DNA from: Bradyrhizobium rifense
Lineage (GTDB): Bacteria; Pseudomonadota; Alphaproteobacteria; Rhizobiales; Xanthobacteraceae
DNA length: 64,000 nt
Direction of reading: 5' to 3'
NCBI RefSeq assembly: GCF_008123425.1
Contig: NZ_VSSS01000080.1
Span: 23,117 to 87,116 of the forward strand
Of the stretch, positions 9,420 to 18,048 are shown one piece after another (the stretch's first letter is position 1; every line of letters starts with the position of its first letter). Both the position numbers and the translations under genes were made by a program. The notes under the pieces are model-generated. The model was not told the origin of the DNA and did no database searches. It saw only the letters and a list, made by a program, of their open reading frames with translations.

Positions 9420-11759
9420 GTGCCGCGCTACGACCACCTCCAGCTCCTGCGGCTTCCCGAGCGTCTCGAACGGCGGAAGCATGGGGGAGGGGGTGCTGCC
9501 CCTCAACGAGACGTCGGCGGACATAGCCGGAAGCTTCGCGCTGAGCTCGACACCGCGATCGCAGAGCAGCAACGCCGTCGCCGCCCGGAGTTCATCGACC
9601 CGTCGCTCATTTTGCGCGTCCGCATGACCGGAATGACGATGGAGGAAGACTGGGAGCGGCTTGGGCTGACACTTCTCGCCAGCGATGAAGACAAAACCCT
9701 GATCCTCTTCGCATCGAATGACGATCTGCAGAGTTTCCGTGATCGCCTGCAAGCCTATGCGCAGGGAACCCCGCCAGGACAAGCTGCCCCGTCCTACAAC
9801 GGCTTCATCACCCGCATCGAAGAGATCGGCGCCGTTGGGCCCCGCGACCGTATTGGGCTGCGATTGCGCGAAGAAGGTCTGACGGTGCCCGAGAACTTCG
9901 ATGCGGACCGAATCTTCGTCCTCGATCTCGAGCTATGGGACATTGGCCGGCGTGAACTCCGTACTCGAAAGCTTGAGCAAATTGCCGAGTACATTGATGC
10001 GCGGGGCGGCGAAGTGCTTGACCGCTATGTTGGCCCATCGATTACGATGCTGCGCGCGCGCATGTCGGGCAGCGTGATACAAACGCTTCTCACGGTCGAA
10101 GACGTCGCCGATCTCGATCTGCCGCCTGAACCTGATATCGCCACCGGCGAGGCGTTTGAGCTGACGATCGCCGATTTGCCGGGGATGGACGATCTTGGCA
10201 ACGACGCGCCGGTTATTGGTATCATCGACAGCGGCGTCAACGATCATCCGTTGCTGGCGGGTGCCATCGTCGGTGCGATCGGCGTGCCGGAAAGGCTCGG
10301 CACGGCCGACGATTGGGGTCACGGCACGCGCGTTGCCGGTGTGTCGCTATTTGGCGATCTGCGCGATCAGATTGCTGTTGGTGCGTTGGTACGTGCGGGG
10401 CGCATTGCTTCGGCCAAGGTCGTGAACGAACGTGGTCAGTTCGACGAGCGTCGTCTTGTTCCCTCCCAGATGCGCGAAGCCCTGACCACTCTCAATAAGC
10501 GTTTCGGTTGTCGGCTATTTGTCGTCGCGCTCGGTGATCCCAAGCGCACCTATGACGGAGGCAAGGTTGGGCCTTGGGCCGCGACGCTCGATGAACTCGC
10601 CCGCGAACTCGATTCCGTCATCATCGTGTCGGCCGGCAATCGCGCGCCCCGCAGCGGCAACCGCCTGGAACAAGCCGTCACGGAGTATCCCGGCTATCTG
10701 CTCGAGCCGACCAACCGTCTGTGTGAGCCTGCGGGCGCCATGAACGTTCTCACGGTCGGCGCGTTGGCGCACGGCGAGGGTCTTGGGCCCGATCTTGTCG
10801 AGCACGTTCATATCCGACCCATTACGCGTGCGTTCGAGCCTGCGCCCTTTACGAGGATAGGGCCCGGCATCGGCGGTTCCATCAAGCCGGATCTAGTCGA
10901 TGTCGGTGGCACAATGGTATTCGATCCCGCAGTAGGGCGGCTGCGGCGGGGCGAAGACTTGCCGACCGCCGGTGTTCTCACGCTCCATCATCTGTTTCTT
11001 GACCGGTTGTTTACGGCGGGGTCTGGCACGTCCTATGCGGCCCCTCGCGTTGCCCACAAAGCCGCTCAGATTCTTGCGCGCTTTCCCCGCGCATCTGCAA
11101 ACCTTGTCCGTGCGTTGCTTGCAGGCGCGGCGCGCATTCCGGATGAGGCCCAGCTCAGGCTTCAAACCCTCGGTGACGATGCCATGCGTTCAATCTGCGG
11201 CCATGGCGCAGTTGATTCAGGGCGAGCAGCATATTCGGATGATCATCGCGTCGTGCTGTACGCCGAGGATGAATTGGCGCTCGACCACTTTGCGGTCTAT
11301 CAGTTGCCGATTCCCGAGCTGTTCCAGAGTGGCGGTCGTCGCAGCATCCGCGTGACGCTTGCCTTCGATCCCCCAGTTCGTCACACCCGCGCCGACTATG
11401 CCGGAATTGGCATGAATTTTCGTCTCGTGCGAGGATGTGGTCCCGATCTGATCTTCGAGCACTTCCGACGGAGAACCCAGGAGGAGGGGCGTCAGCCGGA
11501 TATCGATAATCGTTTCGACTGCGACCTGAAGCCGGGCCCGCGGGAGCGTGAACGCGGAACTCTGCAAACTGCGAGCGTAACGTTTACGCGGGGCACCGAA
11601 GCCTATGGCGACAATTATTATCTAATCGTGCGTTGCGATGGCGGCTGGGCGGGAACGTTTGAAACGCAACAACGCTTTGCAATCGTGGTGGAGCTGACCC
11701 ATCAAGCAGAAGTGCAATTGTATGAGCGGCTGCGCGCTCGTGTCCGGCTCCAAGGTTGA
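9420..11759 (+). CDS. ietS: S8 subtilisin-like serine protease, IetS-like defence protein
   Basis: GTG start 6 bp after ietA, 779 residues. The subtilase triad is complete: D270 in GIIDSGV, H301 in DWGHGTRVAG, S538 in GSGTSYAAP, with the oxyanion Asn N407 in SAGN. About 240 residues precede the protease domain and ~200 follow it; neither flank is recognised, and no signal peptide is present, so the enzyme is cytoplasmic, unlike most secreted subtilisins. Tight coupling to the AAA ATPase implies one operon and one complex. Expected role is proteolysis unleashed on infection (ietAS-type defence). The family and catalytic residues are directly visible; the defence role is inferred from the pair. 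Confidence 0.85.
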   Translation: MPRYDHLQLLRLPERLERRKHGGGGAAPQRDVGGHSRKLRAELDTAIAEQQRRRRPEFIDPSLILRVRMTGMTMEEDWERLGLTLLASDEDKTLILFASNDDLQSFRDRLQAYAQGTPPGQAAPSYNGFITRIEEIGAVGPRDRIGLRLREEGLTVPENFDADRIFVLDLELWDIGRRELRTRKLEQIAEYIDARGGEVLDRYVGPSITMLRARMSGSVIQTLLTVEDVADLDLPPEPDIATGEAFELTIADLPGMDDLGNDAPVIGIIDSGVNDHPLLAGAIVGAIGVPERLGTADDWGHGTRVAGVSLFGDLRDQIAVGALVRAGRIASAKVVNERGQFDERRLVPSQMREALTTLNKRFGCRLFVVALGDPKRTYDGGKVGPWAATLDELARELDSVIIVSAGNRAPRSGNRLEQAVTEYPGYLLEPTNRLCEPAGAMNVLTVGALAHGEGLGPDLVEHVHIRPITRAFEPAPFTRIGPGIGGSIKPDLVDVGGTMVFDPAVGRLRRGEDLPTAGVLTLHHLFLDRLFTAGSGTSYAAPRVAHKAAQILARFPRASANLVRALLAGAARIPDEAQLRLQTLGDDAMRSICGHGAVDSGRAAYSDDHRVVLYAEDELALDHFAVYQLPIPELFQSGGRRSIRVTLAFDPPVRHTRADYAGIGMNFRLVRGCGPDLIFEHFRRRTQEEGRQPDIDNRFDCDLKPGPRERERGTLQTASVTFTRGTEAYGDNYYLIVRCDGGWAGTFETQQRFAIVVELTHQAEVQLYERLRARVRLQG

Positions 11760-11924
11760 GCAGCGAGTGGAATGAGTCGTTTGCCACCTTCGTCACGGAT
11801 CCTTATGCGATACCGACGTCGGTTCGATCCTGTTTCGCCGCGCCGCGCTTCACTTCCACCAACGCCGTGTCGCAGACCCGACCGAGCCGGGCGAACTAAA
11901 GCTGATTGATCTCGAGGGCATGCG

Positions 11925-12998
11925 ATGAAATGGGGAGACAACGCCCGAGATTTTGATGCCGCACTGGCGGTGTGGCCGTACTATCGCCCACTGTTCGACA
12001 ACTGGCTGATGCAGGAACTGGTGGAGCACGGTGACAAGGCTCCGGTCTGGCGTGACCGCAGGGTGCCGACCGACAATGGACGCGTGCGCGGCGACGTCTA
12101 TCCGGATCGCGAGACCGCACTATCCGCTGCCGCCACGCTCAATCAGACGCTCCACGACGCGCTCGCAGCGCGCGAGATGGATTCCGTGAGGAAACTTTCG
12201 CTCCAGCTTAAGGTCGCGAAGAACCTGCAATCCGAAGAGCGCCTTCGCGACGAAGAGGAGCTTATGCTCGCCGAGGCACGCCGCCGGCACGCCAATGATC
12301 CGCGACCAGACCCTTCCGCAATCGTGCTGCCTGCGGAGTCGGCTCCTTTCCGTCAGCAATTGAGCGAACAGCTTTCCGACATGCCCTATCTGACGGTCGT
12401 GATCGTGACGGTCCGGGAGACGAATCGCAGCTGGCACCGTTCCATTCTTTACCTCTCGCACGACAATAAATGGTCCAAGCCTTACATCGCCGGTGAGCGA
12501 TCCGCGGCAAAGGCCATGCGAGCACGAATCGCCAACGGCTTCGGCTACGGCGCCGACGACCATTGGGGAAAGACCAAGGCCAAGATTCGTCAGATCTTGT
12601 TGCCCCGCGCCAACCTGCTGCTGCAACTCGCAAGCGTGCAGCGTATGCTGGCGGAAGCGTTGGCCAATGGTCAAAAGGTGCTGGTCTCGAACGGCATCGT
12701 CTTCTGGTACGAAGAAGATGGCGGCATCGGTTGGCAGGTCAAACAGACCACGTCCACTAAAGAGTCCGAGGGAAGCACCTTGTGGAAGGAAGGCACAATC
12801 CGCTCGATCAACCACGGGCGATTGGTCATTTTGCCTTATATCAAGGAAAGCGGCGAGCAGGTGCGCGGGCACACCAGGAACGGACCGAATGACGGCAGAG
12901 CCAAACCACGGCACCCCGATCACTACGTCGATATTCCGTTTGCGCAACTCGACGGTGACCTCATGATCGGTCTCTTCGGCGAATTGCCCTACGAATAG
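11925..12998 (+). CDS. Unknown 357-residue protein next to ietAS
   Basis: I do not recognise a family. The protein starts MKWGDNARDFDAALAVWPYY, has a Glu/Arg-rich helical stretch around residues 70-125, then a mixed alpha/beta region with hydrophobic strands (PYLTVVIVTVRE, RSILYLSHDNKWSKPYI) and a C-terminal part rich in short strands and charged turns (LVSNGIVFWYEEDGG, GRLVILPYI). No transmembrane segment or signal peptide is seen. It follows ietS by 165 bp on the same strand and could be a third island gene, but the gap is too long to assume one operon. Codon use and GC content are like its neighbours. Confidence 0.75.
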   Translation: MKWGDNARDFDAALAVWPYYRPLFDNWLMQELVEHGDKAPVWRDRRVPTDNGRVRGDVYPDRETALSAAATLNQTLHDALAAREMDSVRKLSLQLKVAKNLQSEERLRDEEELMLAEARRRHANDPRPDPSAIVLPAESAPFRQQLSEQLSDMPYLTVVIVTVRETNRSWHRSILYLSHDNKWSKPYIAGERSAAKAMRARIANGFGYGADDHWGKTKAKIRQILLPRANLLLQLASVQRMLAEALANGQKVLVSNGIVFWYEEDGGIGWQVKQTTSTKESEGSTLWKEGTIRSINHGRLVILPYIKESGEQVRGHTRNGPNDGRAKPRHPDHYVDIPFAQLDGDLMIGLFGELPYE

Positions 12999-13229
12999 CT
13001 TGGATCGCCGCGCTAGCATCACTATATAGCAGGCGCGCGCATGCTCGCGGTGGAGGCCCGTAGAACCGCCCCATCTCGACTGGCTCCTTGCTAAGCCTGG
13101 CGCGAGGGATCGTCACCTTATGGCCGCGACAACGTTCCGGCGTGGCCGGCAACGGCTTGCGCAGTGAGCGCAACCGAGTAGAGCCCGGCTGGCTACAAAG
13201 CTGACGCATCCTGTGCTAAGGAGATATCC

Positions 13230-13775
13230 ATGAAAACCCAGACAATCAGCTGCCGCTTTATTGGTGACTTCAAGGTCGGCGACAACATGGTCTACAACGC
13301 CGGCCTACTCTGCAAGCTCGCGGAGTCGGGCAGCACGTTCAACAAGCTGATGCTCTTGCAGGCGGGTGCAATTGCCGAAGCGGCGCTCTGGGAGATCATT
13401 TACCGTGCACAGAATTTCAACCGCGAGGGTGTGCCGAACATTTCCGAGGAGGACCGAGCGGAAATCGAGGGTAAGAAGGTCGAACGCTTCAAGGCGATCA
13501 TCGACGTGATGAAGAAATACAAGATTCTCGATAAGGCCGGTGCCGACATCTACGACGAGTTGGATAAATTGCGTGAGTACCGCAACAAAGTGCATATCCA
13601 GCTCGATGTGAAGCTGGAGGGTGTGCCGCGCGACGAGGACAAGGCCTTTACCGATCCGGTGCGTGACTGGGCGCTGAGGCTCAATGTGAGGGTACTCAAG
13701 TTCCTGACCGAAAACTTTGCGCGCCCCGCAGATCTGGCGCAGTTCGCGCATAGCATAACAGTGCCCAGCCCCTGA
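13230..13775 (+). CDS. HEPN-like small protein
   Basis: 181 residues behind a good Shine-Dalgarno (AAGGAGATATCC just before the ATG). The protein looks all-helical apart from its first 20 residues. Residues 112-123 read KLREYRNKVHIQ, with R115/R118, N119 and H122, resembling the LxxLRxxRNxxH signature of HEPN-fold proteins, which are frequent RNA-cutting toxins or scaffolds in defence systems. The basic residues and spacing are suggestive but not a textbook Rx4-6H. No antitoxin-like partner is adjacent; a stand-alone HEPN or an ordinary helical protein of unknown role are both possible. Confidence 0.6.
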   Translation: MKTQTISCRFIGDFKVGDNMVYNAGLLCKLAESGSTFNKLMLLQAGAIAEAALWEIIYRAQNFNREGVPNISEEDRAEIEGKKVERFKAIIDVMKKYKILDKAGADIYDELDKLREYRNKVHIQLDVKLEGVPRDEDKAFTDPVRDWALRLNVRVLKFLTENFARPADLAQFAHSITVPSP

Positions 13776-13904
13776 CTTGCGGGGTCAGGCACCCGCTTAG
13801 GTCCGGATCAGATCGCGGCGGACATTCTCAAGGCATGCATGTCGTCGACGTGGATGATCTTACGCTGGCGCGACGGGCCGTCCTCTGATCGTCGTCTTCG
13901 TCGG

Positions 13905-14627
13905 TCACGCCGCCGGCCCGGCCGGATCTTCCTTGACGCCGCGGGCAACGATCCGGAGCGACCCTTCCGGAAGCGGCCGTTGCAGCTCGAGGGCCTCGTC
14001 CAGAGGGGCCGTCATCCAGGTCTCGACTTCGTCCGGCGTCGTCAGGATTACGGGCATCGCCTTGGGGTGGATGGCACCAACGTCGGCATTCGGCTCTGTC
14101 GTGAGGAACGCGTAGAGGTCGTTAGTCGTCTCGCCTTCCTTGACCTTCCGAACAGACGTCCAGTTGGTCCAGATGCCGGCGAAGCAGGCGAGGGGACGGG
14201 TCTCATCGAGCGCGAACCAGATATCACCGCCCTCGGCCTTGTTGAACTCGCTGAACGAGTTGAACGGCACCACGCAGCGGTTTCCGGTCCCCAGCCATCG
14301 CGTCCAGTGCTTGCTCTTCACGTTGCGGATGTTTGTCGTGCCGCCGTCCGGCTCCATCCGCAGAAGTTCCTTGAAGTCGACGGGCTTGCCCTTGGCCTGC
14401 AGTTTTTCGGCCCGCTTCTTGGTGGCGTCCATCAGTGCCTTCGACGACGATGGCATCCCCCAGCGCGCAGTGACGAGCTCGCGACCTTCGGCTCCGTTGC
14501 GAACGATCGGCGCCTTGTAATCCGGAAACACCCCCGGCATCGGCGCCAGATTGCCAACGTATCGGTTCACGACGCGAAACAGCGCGATGATCGCGGCCTG
14601 GTTTGTCGTGATCGAATAGAGGTTGCA
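13905..14627 (-). pseudogene. yedK: YedK/HMCES (SRAP) gene cut by IS110 after codon 2
   Basis: The frame encodes an SOS-response-associated SRAP protein that normally protects abasic sites by covalent linkage through Cys2. Conserved pieces are visible: CNLYSITTNQAA at the 5' end (from 14627), VPFNSFSEFN, and HPKAMPVIL near the C terminus. The codon before TGC at 14627-14625 is ATC, not ATG, and no ATG, GTG, TTG or CTG lies in frame between the TGC and the upstream TAG. The missing start is found on the other side of the IS element: ATG TGC at 16010-16005, three bases after the stop of the upstream gene. The IS therefore sits between codons 2 and 3 with TGC present on both sides. Translation from the internal GTG at 14570 would lack the catalytic Cys, so the product is probably inactive. 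Confidence 0.9.
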
Positions 14628-16004
14628 GATGTGGACGGCCCCCCACTTGTCAGGATTGTAGCAGACTTTTGGCCAGATCGCTTGCTATCAGATGTCCGGC
14701 CTGTTTGCGCGGGCAAAGCCCGCTGGCCGAGATGGTGTTCGCTACGCACGCTCCAAGCACATGGGCGACATTCTTGGTGCCAGTGTAATCTTCGGAAGCT
14801 CGCGCGTATCGACCGATCGGTCCTTCCATCTACTGCGTCCTGCAAGTTCGTGGGCACGTGGGCAATCCGCCGAGCAATCTTGCTCGCGGGCCGATTTCAG
14901 ATCAAGTCGGCATGGTGGCTACCGGCTGCTTGTACACGCCGCCCGATATCATCAAGCGCCAAGCGATCCGGGCAAACTTGTTGGCCAAGGCCACCGCGAC
15001 CAACTTTGGAGGCTTTCGCTCCAGCAGCGAAGCGAGCCATGGTGTGGGCTTATGACGGCCCTTTCGGACATGCCTCAGCAGTGCGGTCGCACCGACGATC
15101 AACGTCGATCGCAGTATAGAATCTCCGGCCTTTGTGATGCCGCCGAGCCTTTGCCGGCCGCCAGTTGAATGATCCTTGGGTGTCAGCCCGAGCCATGCCG
15201 CAAAGTCGCGACCCGATCTGAACGTCTCGGGCGGCGGCGCCTTCATGCTGAGCATCGACGACCCAATCGGACCGACGCCAGGAATTGTCGCAATACGCCT
15301 GCTGATGTCATCCTCGCGATGCCACTTCAGCAGCTTGGCCTCGATCTTCGCCAGGCGAGCTTGGACCGCGGCATACTCGTCCGCCTGAAGGCGGAAGAGA
15401 TCCCGCGCCATTTCCGGCAGGCTATCGTCTTCGAGCACACGTTTGATGAGTGCCGCGACGTTCTGCCGGCCGGCGGGGCCGACGATACCAAACTCAGCGG
15501 CATAGCTCCTGAAAGCATTGGAGAGCTGCGACTTCACGCTGACCAGACGTTCCCGCACAGTCATCAACATGCAAGCCGCTTGCCGTTCCTTCGACTTCAC
15601 CGGTACGAATCGCATGCTGGGCCGGGTGACCGCCTCGCACAGTGCCTCGGCGTCGGCCGCGTCGTTCTTGCCGCGCTTCACGTAGGCCTTCACGTATTGA
15701 GGAGGAATTAGCTTTACCTCGTGCCCGAACGATTGGAGCAGGCGCCCCCAATGGTGCGAGCTGCCGCAAGACTCTATGGCGACGAGAACCGGCGGAAGCC
15801 GCTCGAAGTAGCGGATCATCTCGGCTCGCCGAAATTGGCGCCGGACAACCACTACCTCATTCTCATCAACACCGTGAAGCTGGAACACCGACTTCGAGGT
15901 ATCCATGCCGATACGAACGGGAACATTCATTGGGACTTTCCTCTCATCTCTCTGTGACGCCTAGAGCGCCATAAAAACGTGGGGATGAGAGGCCGTCCAC
16001 ACCA
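14628..16004 (-). mobile_element. IS110-family insertion sequence in yedK
   Basis: About 1377 bp containing one transposase gene. Ends are deduced from the split yedK frame: host sequence TGC stands at 14625-14627 and again at 16005-16007 (a 3-bp duplication, on the minus strand). Near the ends, TGTGGACGGCC (14630-14640) and GGCCGTCCACA (15991-16001) form an 11-bp inverted repeat. IS110 elements usually have no or short subterminal repeats, which agrees. A 270-bp non-coding stretch lies downstream of the transposase. Confidence 0.8.
14902..15930 (-). CDS. IS110-family transposase (DEDD)
   Basis: 342 residues, full length for the family. The N-terminal RuvC-like domain begins VRIGMDTSKSVFQLHG (first catalytic Asp) and continues with AIESCGSSHHWGRLL (Glu) and KNDAADAEALCEA (Asp pair). 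The C-terminal Transposase_20 region has IPGVGPIGS and the serine-bearing FRSGRDFAAWLGLTP. Both halves are intact, so the element may be mobile. The enzyme performs site-specific insertion guided by element ends, and in IS110 relatives by a bridge RNA from the non-coding end of the element. It is unrelated in detail to the second, broken IS110 gene at 52.4-53.4 kb. Confidence 0.95.
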   Translation of the reverse strand: MNVPVRIGMDTSKSVFQLHGVDENEVVVVRRQFRRAEMIRYFERLPPVLVAIESCGSSHHWGRLLQSFGHEVKLIPPQYVKAYVKRGKNDAADAEALCEAVTRPSMRFVPVKSKERQAACMLMTVRERLVSVKSQLSNAFRSYAAEFGIVGPAGRQNVAALIKRVLEDDSLPEMARDLFRLQADEYAAVQARLAKIEAKLLKWHREDDISRRIATIPGVGPIGSSMLSMKAPPPETFRSGRDFAAWLGLTPKDHSTGGRQRLGGITKAGDSILRSTLIVGATALLRHVRKGRHKPTPWLASLLERKPPKLVAVALANKFARIAWRLMISGGVYKQPVATMPT

Positions 16005-16013
16005 GCACATCGG

Positions 16014-16463
16014 TCAGGCTTCGGTTCGAGGGTGGCGAGGCTGCCAAGCTAGTTGTAGCAGAGTCGCGGATGGATGCCGGCCCGCCTTGGCGCATTTGCG
16101 GCAGCGCAGCCGGCTGGCGAGATCGTGCACGAAGGTGGTCGGCGGGTGCTTCATTGCCGCGAGGTCGACGTCGCTCGGGGTCTTGCAGCGCGCGCACCTG
16201 ATCTCCAGCCAGGAGAAGCCTCCATTCACGGCCTGGTCGATGGTGGGCGACGGATCGATCGGTTCGCCGTCTGACCACATCCGCTCGTTCCAGCTTTCGC
16301 AAAGCAGCCGGTCAGCTTGCTGGATCATCGCCTCGCCCTTGGCCCGCATCTCCGCCGATTGGGCGGCCAGGATGTTGGCCATCGCGCGTGACTTGCCGAG
16401 CTCTTTCGCCAGGGCCTTGCGGTCGCCGCCCGACAGGGGCGTTGGGTGATACTTCGGGGCCAT
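16014..16463 (-). CDS. Cys-motif protein upstream of yedK
   Basis: 149 residues from the ATG at 16463 (MAPKYHPTPLSGG); a longer frame to 16538 exists but overlaps the upstream gene. The N-terminal half is helical and charged. The C-terminal half has two CxxC pairs, CARC and CRKC, separated by ~30 residues, the pattern of a small zinc-binding protein. Its stop TGA at 16016-16014 is followed three bases later by the original ATG of yedK, so the two were translationally linked before the IS insertion. This ties it to the SRAP/abasic-site pathway by context only. The function is unknown; similar proteins are common in Bradyrhizobium relatives. Confidence 0.7.
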   Translation of the reverse strand: MAPKYHPTPLSGGDRKALAKELGKSRAMANILAAQSAEMRAKGEAMIQQADRLLCESWNERMWSDGEPIDPSPTIDQAVNGGFSWLEIRCARCKTPSDVDLAAMKHPPTTFVHDLASRLRCRKCAKAGRHPSATLLQLAWQPRHPRTEA

Positions 16464-16510
16464 CCGGACATCCAGGCGCAAAGAGATCGGATCGGCGATA
16501 TGGAAGCGGG

Positions 16511-16906
16511 CTACGGCGTCTCGAACGCCGGCCAGCACCCGTCTTCTTCATGCCTGCCGGTGCGCTGCTGGCAGGTGTTGTCGAGCAGCCGCTGCGCGAC
16601 GTCCTTCCAGATCGCGTTGCCGCCATACAATCGGACTGCATCGGCGGTCTGGATTTCCACGGTCCGCTCGCAGCGGCGGCAGGAGATGCGCAGGACGTGG
16701 CGCTGAATTTCCGAAAGATGCCGCTGCCGCATCTGGGCTCCGGTCGCCTCGGCGCGCGGGTCTTTGAGGACCGATTCCCAGTATTCGGCCGGGAGCGGCG
16801 CATCTGGAGCCGCAGCGCGCGGAGCCGGCCTGCCGACGGCTTGAGCGGCCAGTTTTTCCATCTGCTTCGGGGTCGGCATGCGCCAGCTCGCGGGTCGATC
16901 GATCAT
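16511..16906 (-). CDS. Cys-motif protein, conserved hypothetical
   Basis: 131 residues from the ATG at 16906 (MIDRPASW); the ATG at 16879 (MPTPKQMEK) is the alternative. The first 50 residues are Ala/Pro-rich. The second half, SCRRCERTVEIQTADAVRLY then DNTCQQRTGRHEEDGCWP, carries a CxxC and two further Cys in a conserved, probably metal-binding block. It heads a minus-strand gene row (this gene, the 149-residue Cys protein, yedK) that diverges from ku across ~145 bp, so a DNA-damage association is plausible but unproven. Confidence 0.75.
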   Translation of the reverse strand: MIDRPASWRMPTPKQMEKLAAQAVGRPAPRAAAPDAPLPAEYWESVLKDPRAEATGAQMRQRHLSEIQRHVLRISCRRCERTVEIQTADAVRLYGGNAIWKDVAQRLLDNTCQQRTGRHEEDGCWPAFETP

Positions 16907-17051
16907 TTTCGAATTAGAACACAAAGGGAACAAAAGTCGAGTCCGCTCCGGCCCGTGCCGAGAAAAAATCATCATGGTGGAAGGGGCGCGATGTCGGAAC
17001 CAAGCTGGGTGGATCGTCTTGAATCCGGCATCAGTATCGGAGTTCCCCGCC

Positions 17052-17984
17052 ATGGCCCCTCGCGCTAACTGGAAAGGCTTCCTGCGCCTTTCGCTCGTCA
17101 CCTGTCCGGTAGCGCTCTATCCGGCCACATCGGAATCCGAAAAAGTCTCGTTCAACCAGCTCAATAGGAAGACCGGCCATCGCATCAAATACGCCAAGGT
17201 GGATGCCGACACCGGCGAGGAGGTCGACAACGAAGACATCGTCAAAGGCTACAAGGTCGATACCGACACATTCATCGAGGTGACCAAGGAGGAGCTCGAG
17301 AACGTCGCGCTGGAATCCACGCGAACCATCGAGATCGACGAATTCGTCGACCGCAGCGAGATCGATCCGCGATATCTCATCCGTCCTTATTATCTGCGCC
17401 CTGACGGCAAAGTTGGGCACGATGCCTTCGCGGTCATTCGCGAAACGATCCGCGAGATGAACAAGGTCGCGATCGGTCGGGTGGTGCTGACCAATCGCGA
17501 ACACATCATCGCGCTCGAGCCGCTCGACAAGGGGCTGATGGGGACGCTGCTGCGTTATCCCTACGAAGTCCGTTCCGCGGATGAGTATTTCGACGACATC
17601 CAGGACGTCAAAGTCACCAAGGACATGCTCGATCTCGCCAGGCACATCGTCAATCAGAAGGCGGGACACTTCGACCCGGACAAGTTCGAAGACCAGTACG
17701 AAACCGCCCTCATCGATCTCATCAACCAGAAGCGCGCCGGTAAACCCATCACTGCGAAAGCGCGTCCCCGCGGTGAGAACGTCGTGGACCTGATGGATGC
17801 GCTGCGCAAGAGCATCGGAAGAGACGCGTCGGCAGCGACAGAGGTGCAGAAGAAGCCGGCCAAGAAGGCGCGCAAGGCGGCGGCCGGGCAGAAGGAAATG
17901 CTGATGCCGATTGCCGGCAAGAAGCCCGCCAAGGAGGGCGTGGCGAAGAAGCCGGCGGCCAAACCGCAGCGGAAGTCGGCCTAG
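17052..17984 (+). CDS. ku: Ku, DNA-end-binding protein of non-homologous end joining
   Basis: 310 residues from the ATG at 17052 (MAPRANWKGFLRLSL), the usual start of bacterial Ku; the frame continues upstream but without family similarity. The Ku core is complete, with VSFNQLNRKTGHRIKY, the bridge segment VALESTRTIEIDEFVDRSEI and LARHIVNQKAGHFDP. The last ~60 residues are a Lys/Ala/Pro-rich tail, typical of rhizobial Ku and involved in DNA binding. Ku binds double-strand ends as a homodimer and recruits an ATP-dependent ligase; two such ligases are encoded in this window (20211-21158, 27343-28263). A Nudix and a phosphoesterase gene follow on the same strand. Confidence 0.95.
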   Translation: MAPRANWKGFLRLSLVTCPVALYPATSESEKVSFNQLNRKTGHRIKYAKVDADTGEEVDNEDIVKGYKVDTDTFIEVTKEELENVALESTRTIEIDEFVDRSEIDPRYLIRPYYLRPDGKVGHDAFAVIRETIREMNKVAIGRVVLTNREHIIALEPLDKGLMGTLLRYPYEVRSADEYFDDIQDVKVTKDMLDLARHIVNQKAGHFDPDKFEDQYETALIDLINQKRAGKPITAKARPRGENVVDLMDALRKSIGRDASAATEVQKKPAKKARKAAAGQKEMLMPIAGKKPAKEGVAKKPAAKPQRKSA

Positions 17985-18048
17985 CGTGTCGTTAAGCATC
18001 CAGTGACCCCAGACGGCCGTTACTTCGTCGTCCGCGGCAGGGAGCGAT

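Noticed and set aside
8418..9782. 454-codon open frame on the minus strand over ietA/ietS
   Set aside because: It is the GC-rich shadow of two well-supported genes; it crosses both and has no recognisable domain.
12120..13022. 300-codon minus-strand frame opposite the unknown 357-residue gene
   Set aside because: No ribosome site or recognisable family; the forward frame has a natural start and better composition.
13839..15119. 426-codon forward frame over yedK and the IS110 end
   Set aside because: Arg/Leu-rich shadow; crosses the IS junction, which a real gene would not survive.
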